Shown one piece after another: positions 45,575 to 54,255 of a stretch of 64,000 bases of DNA. The notes beneath the pieces were generated by a model, which was given only the letters and a program-made list of their open reading frames with translations, was not told where the DNA came from and did not search any database. Positions within the stretch are counted from its first letter, which is position 1. Every line of letters starts with the position of its first letter. The position numbers and the translations under genes are program-made. The stretch spans positions 1 to 64,000 of the forward strand of contig CAYWRH010000005.1 of assembly GCA_964460435.1 (NCBI GenBank), written 5' to 3'. Origin of the DNA: JAAZBV01 sp964460435. GTDB lineage: Bacteria > Desulfobacterota > DSM-4660 > Desulfatiglandales > HGW-15.

Positions 45575-46573
45575 ATGAAGGATAAAAATCAGACCCGTCG
45601 TGACTTTTTAAGGGATGTGGCTGTCAGGGGCCCTGTGGCCGCCCTTGGAGGGCTTGTCTCTATCGGGTTATCAAAGGATATTATGGCTAAAGAACCTGTC
45701 AGCATGACAGAAATCGATCCTGAAATGATCCTTTATAAGGAGATAATTAAACCCGCAGCCACAGGTTTTACAGAATCGCGCAGCATATCAGCAGATAGTG
45801 CAGGTTTTATTTATCTGGCAGGAGACAGGGGGATAAAGGTAATGGACTATGCGGGCGCAATAAGGGAGACTATTGATCTTGATGTTTCTCCATATTGTCT
45901 GATCCCCGGGGAAAAAAGATATTATATTGCCTTAAAAGAGAGGATAATTATTACAGATAGAAATGGTAAGAGAGAATCCGAATGGCCTCTCCTTGGTGAT
46001 AATTCATGGATTACAGCTATTGCTATGGATGATGAGCATATGTTTATTGCCGATGCAGGCCAGCGGATTGTCTTATGTTATGATCTCAAGGGTAATTTTA
46101 TCCGCAGGATCGGAGATAAAAATTTTGACAGGGATATCCCCGGTTTTGTGGTTCTTGGCCCCTACTTTGATCTCGCAATTGCCCCGGATGGCCTGCTGCG
46201 TGTGGCAAACCCTGGAAGACACAGGGTTGAGGCATACACGGTTAAAGGAGACCTGGAATTTGCCTGGGGAGAGTTTGGCAACAGGCCTGAAGATTTTACT
46301 GCCTGCTGCAATCCTGTAAGTTTTGCTGTTCTTTCTGACGGCAGCATCATAACATGTGAAAAGGGCATTGCCCGGGTCAAGGTTTATGATACCTTTGGCA
46401 AACTCAGGGGTTTTGTGGCAGACCCCAAAGATATGGCAAATATATCTCAACCGGACGGTTTTAAAATAGAGAGGACTCAACGCTACGGCTTTGATATAGC
46501 GGCAGATGATAACGGGCATGTTTTTATACTCGACAGGTCAAGGAATTTGGTAAGGTTTTTTAAACGGAAATAA
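45575..46573 (+). CDS. Tat-exported NHL/six-bladed beta-propeller protein
   Basis: This 332-residue protein has a twin-arginine signal (TRRDFLRD, residues 7-14) followed by a hydrophobic segment, so it folds before export to the periplasm. The rest contains NHL-like repeats (SADSAGFIYLAGDRGIKVMDY; MDDEHMFIADAGQRIVLCYD; APDGLLRVANPGRHRVEAY; DDNGHVFILDRSRNLVRFF) consistent with a six-bladed propeller. No catalytic residues are recognised. Tat export suggests a cofactor or tight association with the Tat-exported ferredoxin encoded next. Confidence 0.83.
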   Translation: MKDKNQTRRDFLRDVAVRGPVAALGGLVSIGLSKDIMAKEPVSMTEIDPEMILYKEIIKPAATGFTESRSISADSAGFIYLAGDRGIKVMDYAGAIRETIDLDVSPYCLIPGEKRYYIALKERIIITDRNGKRESEWPLLGDNSWITAIAMDDEHMFIADAGQRIVLCYDLKGNFIRRIGDKNFDRDIPGFVVLGPYFDLAIAPDGLLRVANPGRHRVEAYTVKGDLEFAWGEFGNRPEDFTACCNPVSFAVLSDGSIITCEKGIARVKVYDTFGKLRGFVADPKDMANISQPDGFKIERTQRYGFDIAADDNGHVFILDRSRNLVRFFKRK

Positions 46574-46581
46574 AGGTTAAA

Positions 46582-46599
46582 ACAGGTTTCAGACCTGTC
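46582..46599. repeat. ACAGGT palindrome, relative of the 28242-28264 repeat
   Basis: ACAGGT and ACCTGT surround TTCAG in the 32-base gap between two operon genes. The flanking bases (TTAAA before, CTATAAAG after) resemble the flanks of the larger palindrome at 28242. Confidence 0.45.
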
Positions 46600-46605
46600 T
46601 ATAAA

Positions 46606-47187
46606 GTGGTATGGAACATGGATAACAAAAACAACAAAACAAAATCCAGGCGTGAATTTCTGCGTGATGCCCTTCGCGGGGCATCCCTTTTAGCCATAGG
46701 CGGCATAACAGGCCTGGGATGGTATAGAAGGCAGAATGCCCCATATGCCTGGCAGATAGACCCGTACAAATGCGCCACCTGCGGTAACTGCGAAACAGCA
46801 TGTGTGCTGGAGGAATCAGCGGTAAAGTGTGTGCACTCCTATGAAATGTGCGGCTACTGCCGGATATGCTTTGGATTTTTTGAACCGCAGCCCCATGCCA
46901 TTAATGAGGGCGCTGAAAATCAGCTCTGCCCCATGGGAGCCATAAGAAGAAAGTATATTGAAGACCCGTACTATGAATATACGATAGATGAATCCCTGTG
47001 CACAGGCTGTGCAAAATGTGTAAAGACCTGCACGGGCTTTGGTAACGGCTCTCTTCACATGCAGGTGCGCCATGACAGATGCGTAAACTGCAATCAGTGT
47101 GCGATTGCCCTTGTCTGTCCGTCAGACGCATTCAGGAGGGTTCCTGTCAACTCTCCCTACCTCTTCAAGAAGGGGGACAGGGCTTGA
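46606..47187 (+). CDS. Tat-exported multi-[4Fe-4S] ferredoxin
   Basis: This 193-residue protein has a Tat signal (SRREFLRD) and then CATCGNCETAC, CGYCRICF, CTGCAKCVKTC and CVNCNQCAIALVC groups. At least three [4Fe-4S] clusters seem possible, in a periplasmic electron carrier of the NapG/NrfC class. The start is GTG 46606 or ATG 46618 (MDNKNNK). The stop overlaps the TTG start of the NapH-like gene as TTGA, a tight coupling, and NapG- and NapH-type proteins normally work as a pair to pass quinol electrons outward. No terminal reductase is encoded in the window. Confidence 0.88.
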   Translation: MVWNMDNKNNKTKSRREFLRDALRGASLLAIGGITGLGWYRRQNAPYAWQIDPYKCATCGNCETACVLEESAVKCVHSYEMCGYCRICFGFFEPQPHAINEGAENQLCPMGAIRRKYIEDPYYEYTIDESLCTGCAKCVKTCTGFGNGSLHMQVRHDRCVNCNQCAIALVCPSDAFRRVPVNSPYLFKKGDRA

Positions 47188-48497
47188 GATTAAGGTTACT
47201 AATATCATTTATTATCCTTTCGGCATTATTAGTTGTTGCTATCGATGCATATTCAATTGAAAGATTTCCTCCTCCCCAGTTTGAAGGGGACTATGTGCGG
47301 CCAGAGTTCACTGCGCCTGCGCCAAGGGGAGGTGTATGGCCTGTTGTTGACGCAGCTTTGCTTTTATCGTCCCTTGGCATCTCCTCATGGTTTGTCCTTA
47401 AAAAACGCAGCAGGCCGGCAGTTTTTGGCCTGATGCTGTTCTCGATTGCCTATTTTGGATTTTTTAGAAAGGGGTGTGTCTGCTCAATAGGGTCGATACA
47501 GGACATGGGTTTGTTTCTTTTTAACAAGGACTTTTTTTTACCGCTCATCACCATTTTCTTCTTTATAGCCCCGCTTGTTTTTACCCTGCTTTTTGGCAGG
47601 AGTTTCTGTGCAGGGGTATGCCCGTTAGGGGCTCTCCAGGATATCACACTCATAAGGTCTGTAAAAATACCGGTGTGGCTGGAGCATACACTTCGGTTTC
47701 TGGCATATCTCTATCTTGCCCTTGCAGTGTGGCTCGCCTCCATGGGGAGCACCTTTGTTATATGCAAGTACGACCCGTATATTGCCATATTTCGAAGGAA
47801 TGCAAATCTTGACCTGCTCATAATCGGCGGAATACTTCTTGTTATTGGATTTTTCATAGGACGGCCCTACTGCCGTTTTTTATGCCCCTACGGAGTGATA
47901 CTCCGCCAGTTTTCGCGACTCTCCAAATGGCGTATAAGCATTACGCCTTCAGACTGCAATCAGTGCAGGCTCTGTGAAGATGCCTGCCCTTACGGGGCAA
48001 TTAAGCCGCCGGTGCCTTCATGGCCTGATGCAACCTATAAGGGTGATAAGAGAAGGCTTGCCATTTTGCTTCTCCTGCTCCCGTTTATAATTCTCCTTGG
48101 CGCCATAACAGGCAACAGGATGGCGCCGATTGCAGCAGGGACTCATCCTGTGGTCAGTCTGGCAGAGAGAATATGGATGGAGGAAAACCAGCAGATTACT
48201 GAGACAACAGATGCAAGCCAGGTTTTCAGGTCATCCGGTGAGACAATAGATTCACTTTATAGACGCGCTGATGTTATAAGGGCAGGTTTTGAAAAGGGAG
48301 GATGGTTTTTCGGAGGCTTTCTGGGGCTTGTTCTCGGAGGCAAGCTGATTTTATTGAGTCTGCGCAGGAGGCAATATGAGTATGAGGCTGACAGGGCAGG
48401 ATGTGTGTCATGCGCACGCTGTTTCAGATACTGTCCAAAGGAGCGTGAATGCCCCCCCAATAAGATCGAGGAGACCGGAGGTTTGATCATAAAATGA
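47184..48497 (+). CDS. NapH/NosR-like membrane iron-sulfur protein
   Basis: This 437-residue protein has five or six membrane helices. It has two CX3CP motifs (FCAGVCPLGALQD; YCRFLCPYGVILRQ) and ferredoxin groups CNQCRLCEDACPYGA and, at the C-terminus, CVSCARCFRYCPKERECPP. This is the layout of the polytopic NapH/NosR/RdxA family that moves electrons through the membrane. I place the start at TTG 47184, overlapping the ferredoxin stop and preceded by AGGGGG, because the reading frame upstream of it is antiphase to the ferredoxin gene and not coding. It ends overlapping the next gene as ATGA. Confidence 0.87.
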   Translation: MRLRLLISFIILSALLVVAIDAYSIERFPPPQFEGDYVRPEFTAPAPRGGVWPVVDAALLLSSLGISSWFVLKKRSRPAVFGLMLFSIAYFGFFRKGCVCSIGSIQDMGLFLFNKDFFLPLITIFFFIAPLVFTLLFGRSFCAGVCPLGALQDITLIRSVKIPVWLEHTLRFLAYLYLALAVWLASMGSTFVICKYDPYIAIFRRNANLDLLIIGGILLVIGFFIGRPYCRFLCPYGVILRQFSRLSKWRISITPSDCNQCRLCEDACPYGAIKPPVPSWPDATYKGDKRRLAILLLLLPFIILLGAITGNRMAPIAAGTHPVVSLAERIWMEENQQITETTDASQVFRSSGETIDSLYRRADVIRAGFEKGGWFFGGFLGLVLGGKLILLSLRRRQYEYEADRAGCVSCARCFRYCPKERECPPNKIEETGGLIIK

Positions 48498-50224
48498 CCC
48501 CGAACGCTTCTGCCGATAGACTGTTGATGCTTCAGAATCTCCTTAAAAAGATCATTGTGATAGGGGCTATTTTCAGCCTGGTCTTTCTTGCGGCGCTTAT
48601 TGTAAACGGTTATCAGCAGTATGTTAAAGGCGCAGACAAATATCTGTTAATCACTGAACTGAAACATAAGTTACTAGAGAGCCCTGATGATGAAGCCCTT
48701 ATAAGAGAGATAAGGGAACTTGACCGTGACTATCGCGCAGACAGACTGAGACGGATAGATTTTTCAGGCCTGGCCTCATTAATGCTATTAATAAGCGCAA
48801 TAATAACAATAGGGGCATATAAATGGATGCAGGGCCTTAAGGAAACAGTTCCTGAACCATGCGATATGAAAGGTGAACCTTTTAAAAGGCTTTATTTAGG
48901 CGAAAGCCGGATAGCTCTTATTGCCTTTGCAGCCATTTTAACGGTAACAGCCATTTTTATTCAGCAGCAAATGCACACTGAATGGATTGAGGGCATTAAC
49001 AAAGGAGTGCCTGAAGAACCTGCTTATGCATCTGTGGATGAATTTATGCAGAACTGGCACCGCTTCAGGGGTTTTGGAGGCGCTGGCATTGCAAATCTGG
49101 AGGATATTCCATTAAAATGGGATGGCGCAACCGGCGAGGGCATAATCTGGAAAACACCTGTTCCTCTGCCAGGTTTTAACTCGCCCATTGTGTGGAAGGA
49201 TCGTGTTTTTCTGTCAGGCGGTAATGATGAAAAACGGCAGGTTTATTGTTTTGATGCATCCACAGGCGCTATCCTGTGGAGCGTAGATGTGCCCTCTGCC
49301 CCTGCCGGCGCCCAAAAATTTACAGTAATGGAAGACACAGGTTATGCGGCCTCATCGATGGCAACAGACGGGGTGCGTGTATATGCCATCTTTGCAACTG
49401 GGGATATGGCTGCGATTGATTTTAATGGACGTTTATTGTGGCACAGGGGTCTTGGCATACCTGTGAGCCTGTACGGGTATGCCTCAAGCCTTGAGGTGTG
49501 GCAGGATCGTGTAATAGTGCAGTATGATCAGGCCGGTGCAGAGGATAATAAGTCCAGGCTGTTTGCCTTTAATGGCGCAACAGGGACCCTCATTTGGGAG
49601 ACAAAAAGGCCTGTTCCAAACAGCTGGACATCTCCCATTGTGGCAAATACCGGTAACATCTGGCAGTTAATAACCGTTGCCGACCCGTATGTGATAGCCT
49701 ATGACCCTGACAATGGAAAAGAGATTTGGCGTGCGAACTGTATTAAGGGTGATGTGGGCGCATCGCCGATTGTTGCCGGCAACATGGCTATTGCAATAGC
49801 CCCTGACCTCCATAATGCGGCAGTTCGCACTGACGGAAAAGGCGATGTAACGGCCACCCATATTGCATGGATAAATGATGATGTCGGGCCAACCATTGTC
49901 TCTCCGGTTTCAGACGGCAGGAGTGTATTTTATCTTGATACCTATGGAACGCTATATAATGTCAACCTTGCAGATGGAAAACTCATTTATGAACATGATT
50001 TTAACGAAAACGTTAATGCCTCACCCACACTGGCAGCAGGCAGGATATATGTCCTTACACTTGAAGGAAACATGTTCATAGGCACAGCAGGTGAAAGGGA
50101 GTTTCATGTTGAGGCAACTAACCCTTTAGGTGAACAGTGTTATGCAACCCCCGCCTTTATGCCCGGGAGGATATATATAAGAGGAAAAGAGAATTTATAC
50201 TGTATTGGAAATGAAAAACCCTGA
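48494..50224 (+). CDS. Polytopic-anchor PQQ-like beta-propeller protein
   Basis: This is a 576-residue protein. Three hydrophobic helices (about residues 18-42, 90-110 and 140-160) with a helical coil between them anchor a periplasmic PQQ-like propeller (about 190-576; WHRFRGFGGAGI, TGAILWSVD, NGRLLWHRG, TGTLIWETK, NGKEIWRAN, DGKLIYEHD). The linked membrane helices are unusual for this fold and suggest that it sits on the membrane next to the NapH-like protein, to which it is translationally coupled (ATGA). It also overlaps the NuoE-NuoF gene by 14 bases. Confidence 0.83.
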   Translation: MTPNASADRLLMLQNLLKKIIVIGAIFSLVFLAALIVNGYQQYVKGADKYLLITELKHKLLESPDDEALIREIRELDRDYRADRLRRIDFSGLASLMLLISAIITIGAYKWMQGLKETVPEPCDMKGEPFKRLYLGESRIALIAFAAILTVTAIFIQQQMHTEWIEGINKGVPEEPAYASVDEFMQNWHRFRGFGGAGIANLEDIPLKWDGATGEGIIWKTPVPLPGFNSPIVWKDRVFLSGGNDEKRQVYCFDASTGAILWSVDVPSAPAGAQKFTVMEDTGYAASSMATDGVRVYAIFATGDMAAIDFNGRLLWHRGLGIPVSLYGYASSLEVWQDRVIVQYDQAGAEDNKSRLFAFNGATGTLIWETKRPVPNSWTSPIVANTGNIWQLITVADPYVIAYDPDNGKEIWRANCIKGDVGASPIVAGNMAIAIAPDLHNAAVRTDGKGDVTATHIAWINDDVGPTIVSPVSDGRSVFYLDTYGTLYNVNLADGKLIYEHDFNENVNASPTLAAGRIYVLTLEGNMFIGTAGEREFHVEATNPLGEQCYATPAFMPGRIYIRGKENLYCIGNEKP

Positions 50225-52565
50225 TCTTGAAAAAATAGATGAAATAATTTCATTAACAGGAAAGAGCCCTGACAAAATCCTGCCTATACTTCAGGCTGTG
50301 CAGAAGGAGTATGGCTATCTGCCACAGCCTGCGCTGGAAATGATATGTGAGAAGACAGAGATAACACCTGCTGAAATTACAGGGTTCAGCAGCTTTTATG
50401 ACCAGTTCAGGTTTGCGCCGGCAGGGGAACATATTATTCGTGTATGCCTTGGAACCGCCTGTCATGTAAAGGGAGCGCAGGGGGTATTTGATGCCTTTAA
50501 AAGATATCTTCATATCCCTGAGAAGGGTGATACTGATTCAGACGGCCTTTTTACCATAGAGCCTGTTGCCTGTCTGGGCTGCTGTACACTTGCGCCTGTC
50601 GTGCAGATAGGTAATGTAATATACGGCCACCTGACACCTGATAGGGTTGAAAATACCATTAAGGATTTTTTAGCTTATCATAAGGCACAGAACAAAAAGG
50701 GCATGCTGTCAAAGACCCTTAAATTGCCTGGTGATATAAAGGGGGAGATAAGGGTAGGGCTGGGATCATGCTGCCAGGCCAGGGGAAGCGGTCACCTTAG
50801 AGATGCAATAGAAAAGATAATTTTTGAGACAGGCATACCTGCCATTATAAAACATGTGGGCTGCGTTGGCATGTGCTATCAGACACCTCTTATGGAGATA
50901 CTGCTGTCTGACGGCAGCCGCTATCTCTATACAGGCGTGAGGCCTGATGATGCTAAGGATATCCTGTTAAAACATTTTAGGCCAAGCGGCATCAAGAGAA
51001 AAGTTATGCCCATTATTTCAAAGGGGCTGGATATCCTCCTTAATGCGGGCGAATCACCCTCTATGCCCCGCTATGCCATTAACAGGCGTGAAAGGCATGT
51101 GGCGGATTTTCTTGACTGCCAGAGGAATATTGCCACAGAACACTGCGGCAGCGTGAGCCCTGTAAACATTGATGAATACATTGATCACGATGGATTTAGG
51201 GCGCTTATAAAGGCTGTGCATGAGCTCAATAGCGATAAGGTAATATCAGAGATAGAGGCAAGCGGGTTAAGGGGGAGAGGGGGCGCAGGGTTTCCCACAT
51301 ATCTAAAGTGGCGGACAGTAAGGGATCAGCCTGAAAATGAACGCTTTATTGTGCTAAACGGAGATGAGGGAGACCCAGGGGCATTTATGGACAGGATGCT
51401 CATGGAGTCTTATCCTTTCAGGGTTCTGGAAGGGATGATTATTGCTGCCCATACTGTTGGGGCAGGCAGGGGTTATCTTTATATCCGCGCCGAATATCCC
51501 CTTGCCATTGAGCGCATGCAGGAGGCCATAAAGATGTGCCATGCACGCGGTTTTCTGGGCAACAATATCTGTGGCAGCTGCTTTTCCATTGATCTCACGA
51601 TTGTGGCAGGCGCAGGGGCATTTGTCTGCGGTGAGGAGACAGCGCTTTTGGCAAGCATCATGGGGCAAAGGGGTATGCCGCGGCTCAGGCCGCCATATCC
51701 GGCCCAGCAGGGGTTATGGGGGAGGCCGACACTAATTAACAATGTTGAGACCTATGCGCTTGTCCCATGGATCATAAGAAACGGCGGGGCTGCATTTGCA
51801 CAAATGGGCACTGAAAGGAGCAGGGGGACAAAGGTTTTTGCACTTGCAGGCAAGATTGCAAGAGGCGGTCTTATTGAGGTGCCAATGGGCATTACCCTGC
51901 GGAGAATAGTGGAGGAGATAGGAGGGGGTATTGCAGGCGGCTTGAAATTCAAGGCCATACAGATAGGCGGCCCCAGCGGAGGGTGTGTGCCTGCCAGACT
52001 TTCAGATATCCCGGTTGATTACGAATCCCTTGCTGATGCCGGCGCCATCATGGGGTCAGGCGGTCTTGTAGTTATGGATGAGACAGACTGCATGGTGGAT
52101 ATAGCGAGGTATTTTCTGCAATTCACCCAGAACCAGTCATGCGGAAGATGTACCTTCTGCAGGGTCGGGACCCGCCGCATGCTTGAGATATTGGACAGGC
52201 TTTGCAGCGGTAAAGGCAAGGCATCGGATATTGAAGAGCTTGAAGAGCTTGGAAACAGTATAAAGCAGGGAAGCCTGTGTGCACTTGGGGGCACTGCCCC
52301 AAACCCGGTGCTTTCAACACTGAAATATTTTCGCGAGGAGTATGAGGCCCATGTAAATGGGAGATGCCCTGCTGGTAAATGCAGGGCACTTATAAAATAC
52401 AGGGTTATAGAGGATTGTATCGGCTGCACCATTTGCGCCCAGCATTGCCCTGTGGGGGCGATAGGTTTTAAGCCATATGAAAGACATGAGATCAATATTG
52501 ATATGTGCATACGCTGCGGGTCATGTAAGAATGTATGCCCGGAAAAGGCGGTAGTTGTGGAATGA
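50211..52565 (+). CDS. NuoE-NuoF fusion, NADH-oxidising flavoprotein
   Basis: This is a 784-residue cytosolic protein. The N-terminal NuoE-like thioredoxin-fold [2Fe-2S] domain (CLGTACHVKG...CLGCC) is followed by a second [2Fe-2S] thioredoxin-like domain (GLGSCCQARG...CVGMC). The NuoF core has GLRGRGGAGFP (FMN), GDEGDPGAFMDR (NADH) and SCGRCTFCRVG (4Fe-4S). The C-terminus carries two [4Fe-4S] ferredoxin motifs (CIGCTICAQHCP; CIRCGSCKNVCP). This is the HydB/NuoF layout of NADH-linked complexes. ATG 50211 is chosen; an upstream TTG adds two residues. It overlaps the next gene as ATGA. It should feed NADH electrons into, or take them from, the membrane redox chain encoded upstream. Confidence 0.92.
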   Translation: MKNPDLEKIDEIISLTGKSPDKILPILQAVQKEYGYLPQPALEMICEKTEITPAEITGFSSFYDQFRFAPAGEHIIRVCLGTACHVKGAQGVFDAFKRYLHIPEKGDTDSDGLFTIEPVACLGCCTLAPVVQIGNVIYGHLTPDRVENTIKDFLAYHKAQNKKGMLSKTLKLPGDIKGEIRVGLGSCCQARGSGHLRDAIEKIIFETGIPAIIKHVGCVGMCYQTPLMEILLSDGSRYLYTGVRPDDAKDILLKHFRPSGIKRKVMPIISKGLDILLNAGESPSMPRYAINRRERHVADFLDCQRNIATEHCGSVSPVNIDEYIDHDGFRALIKAVHELNSDKVISEIEASGLRGRGGAGFPTYLKWRTVRDQPENERFIVLNGDEGDPGAFMDRMLMESYPFRVLEGMIIAAHTVGAGRGYLYIRAEYPLAIERMQEAIKMCHARGFLGNNICGSCFSIDLTIVAGAGAFVCGEETALLASIMGQRGMPRLRPPYPAQQGLWGRPTLINNVETYALVPWIIRNGGAAFAQMGTERSRGTKVFALAGKIARGGLIEVPMGITLRRIVEEIGGGIAGGLKFKAIQIGGPSGGCVPARLSDIPVDYESLADAGAIMGSGGLVVMDETDCMVDIARYFLQFTQNQSCGRCTFCRVGTRRMLEILDRLCSGKGKASDIEELEELGNSIKQGSLCALGGTAPNPVLSTLKYFREEYEAHVNGRCPAGKCRALIKYRVIEDCIGCTICAQHCPVGAIGFKPYERHEINIDMCIRCGSCKNVCPEKAVVVE

Positions 52566-54121
52566 TAAACTTAACCATAAATAAAATACCTGTCCAGGTA
52601 TCTGAAGGGACAACCATCCTGGAGGCTGCTGAATCAATCGGTATCCGAATACCGACACTCTGCTATATAAAGGAGATTTCACCCCTTACAAGCTGTATGT
52701 TATGTGTTGTCAGGATTGAGGGAAGAAAAAATTTTGTCCCCTCCTGTGCAACAAGGGCAGAAGAGGGCATGGTGGTGTATAGTGATGATCCTGTTGTAAC
52801 ATCAGCCAGGCGCACTGCATTGGAACTGCTTCTGAGTGACCATGCGGGTGACTGCATGGGGCCGTGCGAGGCGGCCTGCCCTGCCGGAATGGATATCCCG
52901 AAAATGATACGTTATATGGCAAATGGACAATATGACAGGGCGATTGAGACGATCAAGGAAGATATCGCATTGCCTGCAGTAACAGGCTATATTTGCCCTG
53001 CTCCATGTGAAAAGGTGTGCCGCCGCGGACAGATTGATGAGCCAATATCCATAAAGTTTATAAAACGCTGTGCGGCTGAGCTGGACCTTTCAAAAAATGA
53101 GCCATATAAACCTGCTGTAATGGCTGACCTGAATAAAAAGGTGGCCATAGTAGGCAGCGGGCCTGCGGGCTTAAGCGCTGCATATCATCTTCAGCGAAAT
53201 GGCATCTCCTGCACGGTTTTTGATGACCGTGAAAAGCCGGGCGGTATGCTGCGCTATGAGGTGCCTGAAATAATGCTGCCAAGGTCTCTCCTTGATGCAG
53301 AGATAGAAGAGATCAGAAGGCTGGGTGTTATTTTCAGGCAGGGGGTTCGCATAGGAAGGGACCTTGCCCTTGATGAACTTTTAAAATCCTATGATGCGGT
53401 TTTTTTGGGTATTGGAAATGTCCTTCATAATGATCTTGAATGGCTTGGCATTAAACCGGTTGACGGGGGCATTAAGGTCAACAGGGATACACTTCAGACT
53501 GAAATCCAAGGAGTATTTGCCGGAGGCGATGCAAGGAAGGGGTTAAGGCTTGCTGTGCGTTCTATGGCTGACGGGAAAAAGGCGGGGGCAGGGATCCTGC
53601 AATATTTAAAGGGCGAACCGGTTACAGGTGTTGAGCGGTTATTCAACAGCAGGATGGGGAAAATTACGCCCGGGGAGATTATGGAGTATAAAGATTCTGA
53701 CCATAAAAGAGAAGGTATTAAGATTGAATCTCATAATGGGATAAGCAAGGATCAGGCTTTTAGTGAATCCCGCTACTGCCTGCACTGCGACTGCCGGAAG
53801 AAAGAAGAGTGCAAGCTGCGTTTATATGCAGATGAATATGGGGCAACAGGGGGAAAATACAGGGGAAAGCGGAGGGACTTTAAGCGCATTAATGAACACA
53901 GTGAAATTATTTATGAACCGGGTAAATGTATAGACTGCGGCATATGTGTGCGCATTACAGGACAGCAAAAAGAAAAACTTGGCCTGGCATTTATTGGCAG
54001 AGGGTTTGATGTAAGGGTGGCTGTCCCATTTGATAAATCACTGGCAGAAGGGCTCTCAAAAAGAGTAAGGGATGTTGTAATGGCATGCCCTACAGGGGCG
54101 CTGGCGTTTAAGTCTGATTAA
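52562..54121 (+). CDS. NuoG-[2Fe-2S]/GltD-like flavoprotein lacking the NAD(P) fold
   Basis: This is a 519-residue cytosolic protein. Residues 1-80 are a NuoG-like [2Fe-2S] domain (CYIKE...CMLCVV...C). Residues about 95-190 match the GltD-type N-terminus with two [4Fe-4S] groups (CMGPCEAACPAG; CPAPCEKVCRRG). An FAD Rossmann domain with VAIVGSGPAGLSAAYHL follows. The usual GltD/NfnB NAD(P)-binding subdomain, with a second GXGXXA motif, appears to be missing: the chain goes from FLGIGNVLHN almost directly to VFAGGDARKG. A C-terminal Fe-S-like segment with CHCDCRKKEEC and CIDCGIC ends it. It probably relays electrons for the NuoEF protein rather than using NADPH itself. Confidence 0.82.
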   Translation: MINLTINKIPVQVSEGTTILEAAESIGIRIPTLCYIKEISPLTSCMLCVVRIEGRKNFVPSCATRAEEGMVVYSDDPVVTSARRTALELLLSDHAGDCMGPCEAACPAGMDIPKMIRYMANGQYDRAIETIKEDIALPAVTGYICPAPCEKVCRRGQIDEPISIKFIKRCAAELDLSKNEPYKPAVMADLNKKVAIVGSGPAGLSAAYHLQRNGISCTVFDDREKPGGMLRYEVPEIMLPRSLLDAEIEEIRRLGVIFRQGVRIGRDLALDELLKSYDAVFLGIGNVLHNDLEWLGIKPVDGGIKVNRDTLQTEIQGVFAGGDARKGLRLAVRSMADGKKAGAGILQYLKGEPVTGVERLFNSRMGKITPGEIMEYKDSDHKREGIKIESHNGISKDQAFSESRYCLHCDCRKKEECKLRLYADEYGATGGKYRGKRRDFKRINEHSEIIYEPGKCIDCGICVRITGQQKEKLGLAFIGRGFDVRVAVPFDKSLAEGLSKRVRDVVMACPTGALAFKSD

Positions 54122-54162
54122 TTTTGATCTGCCTGCCCCTTTATACGGATTTGCCGAATTTT

Positions 54163-54186
54163 GGTGCAGGCATGTTCGCCTGCACC
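54163..54186. terminator. Hairpin after the redox operon
   Basis: GGTGCAGGC and GCCTGCACC form a perfect 9-bp stem with the loop ATGTTC, 42 bases after the flavoprotein stop and before a convergent gene. No T tract follows, so the terminator role is uncertain. Confidence 0.45.
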
Positions 54187-54255
54187 GGGATGTCTGACAG
54201 GGTTTCTGAAATGCAGGTTTCCTCTAAGGTCAGAAAATGGCATGCTTAAAAAATA

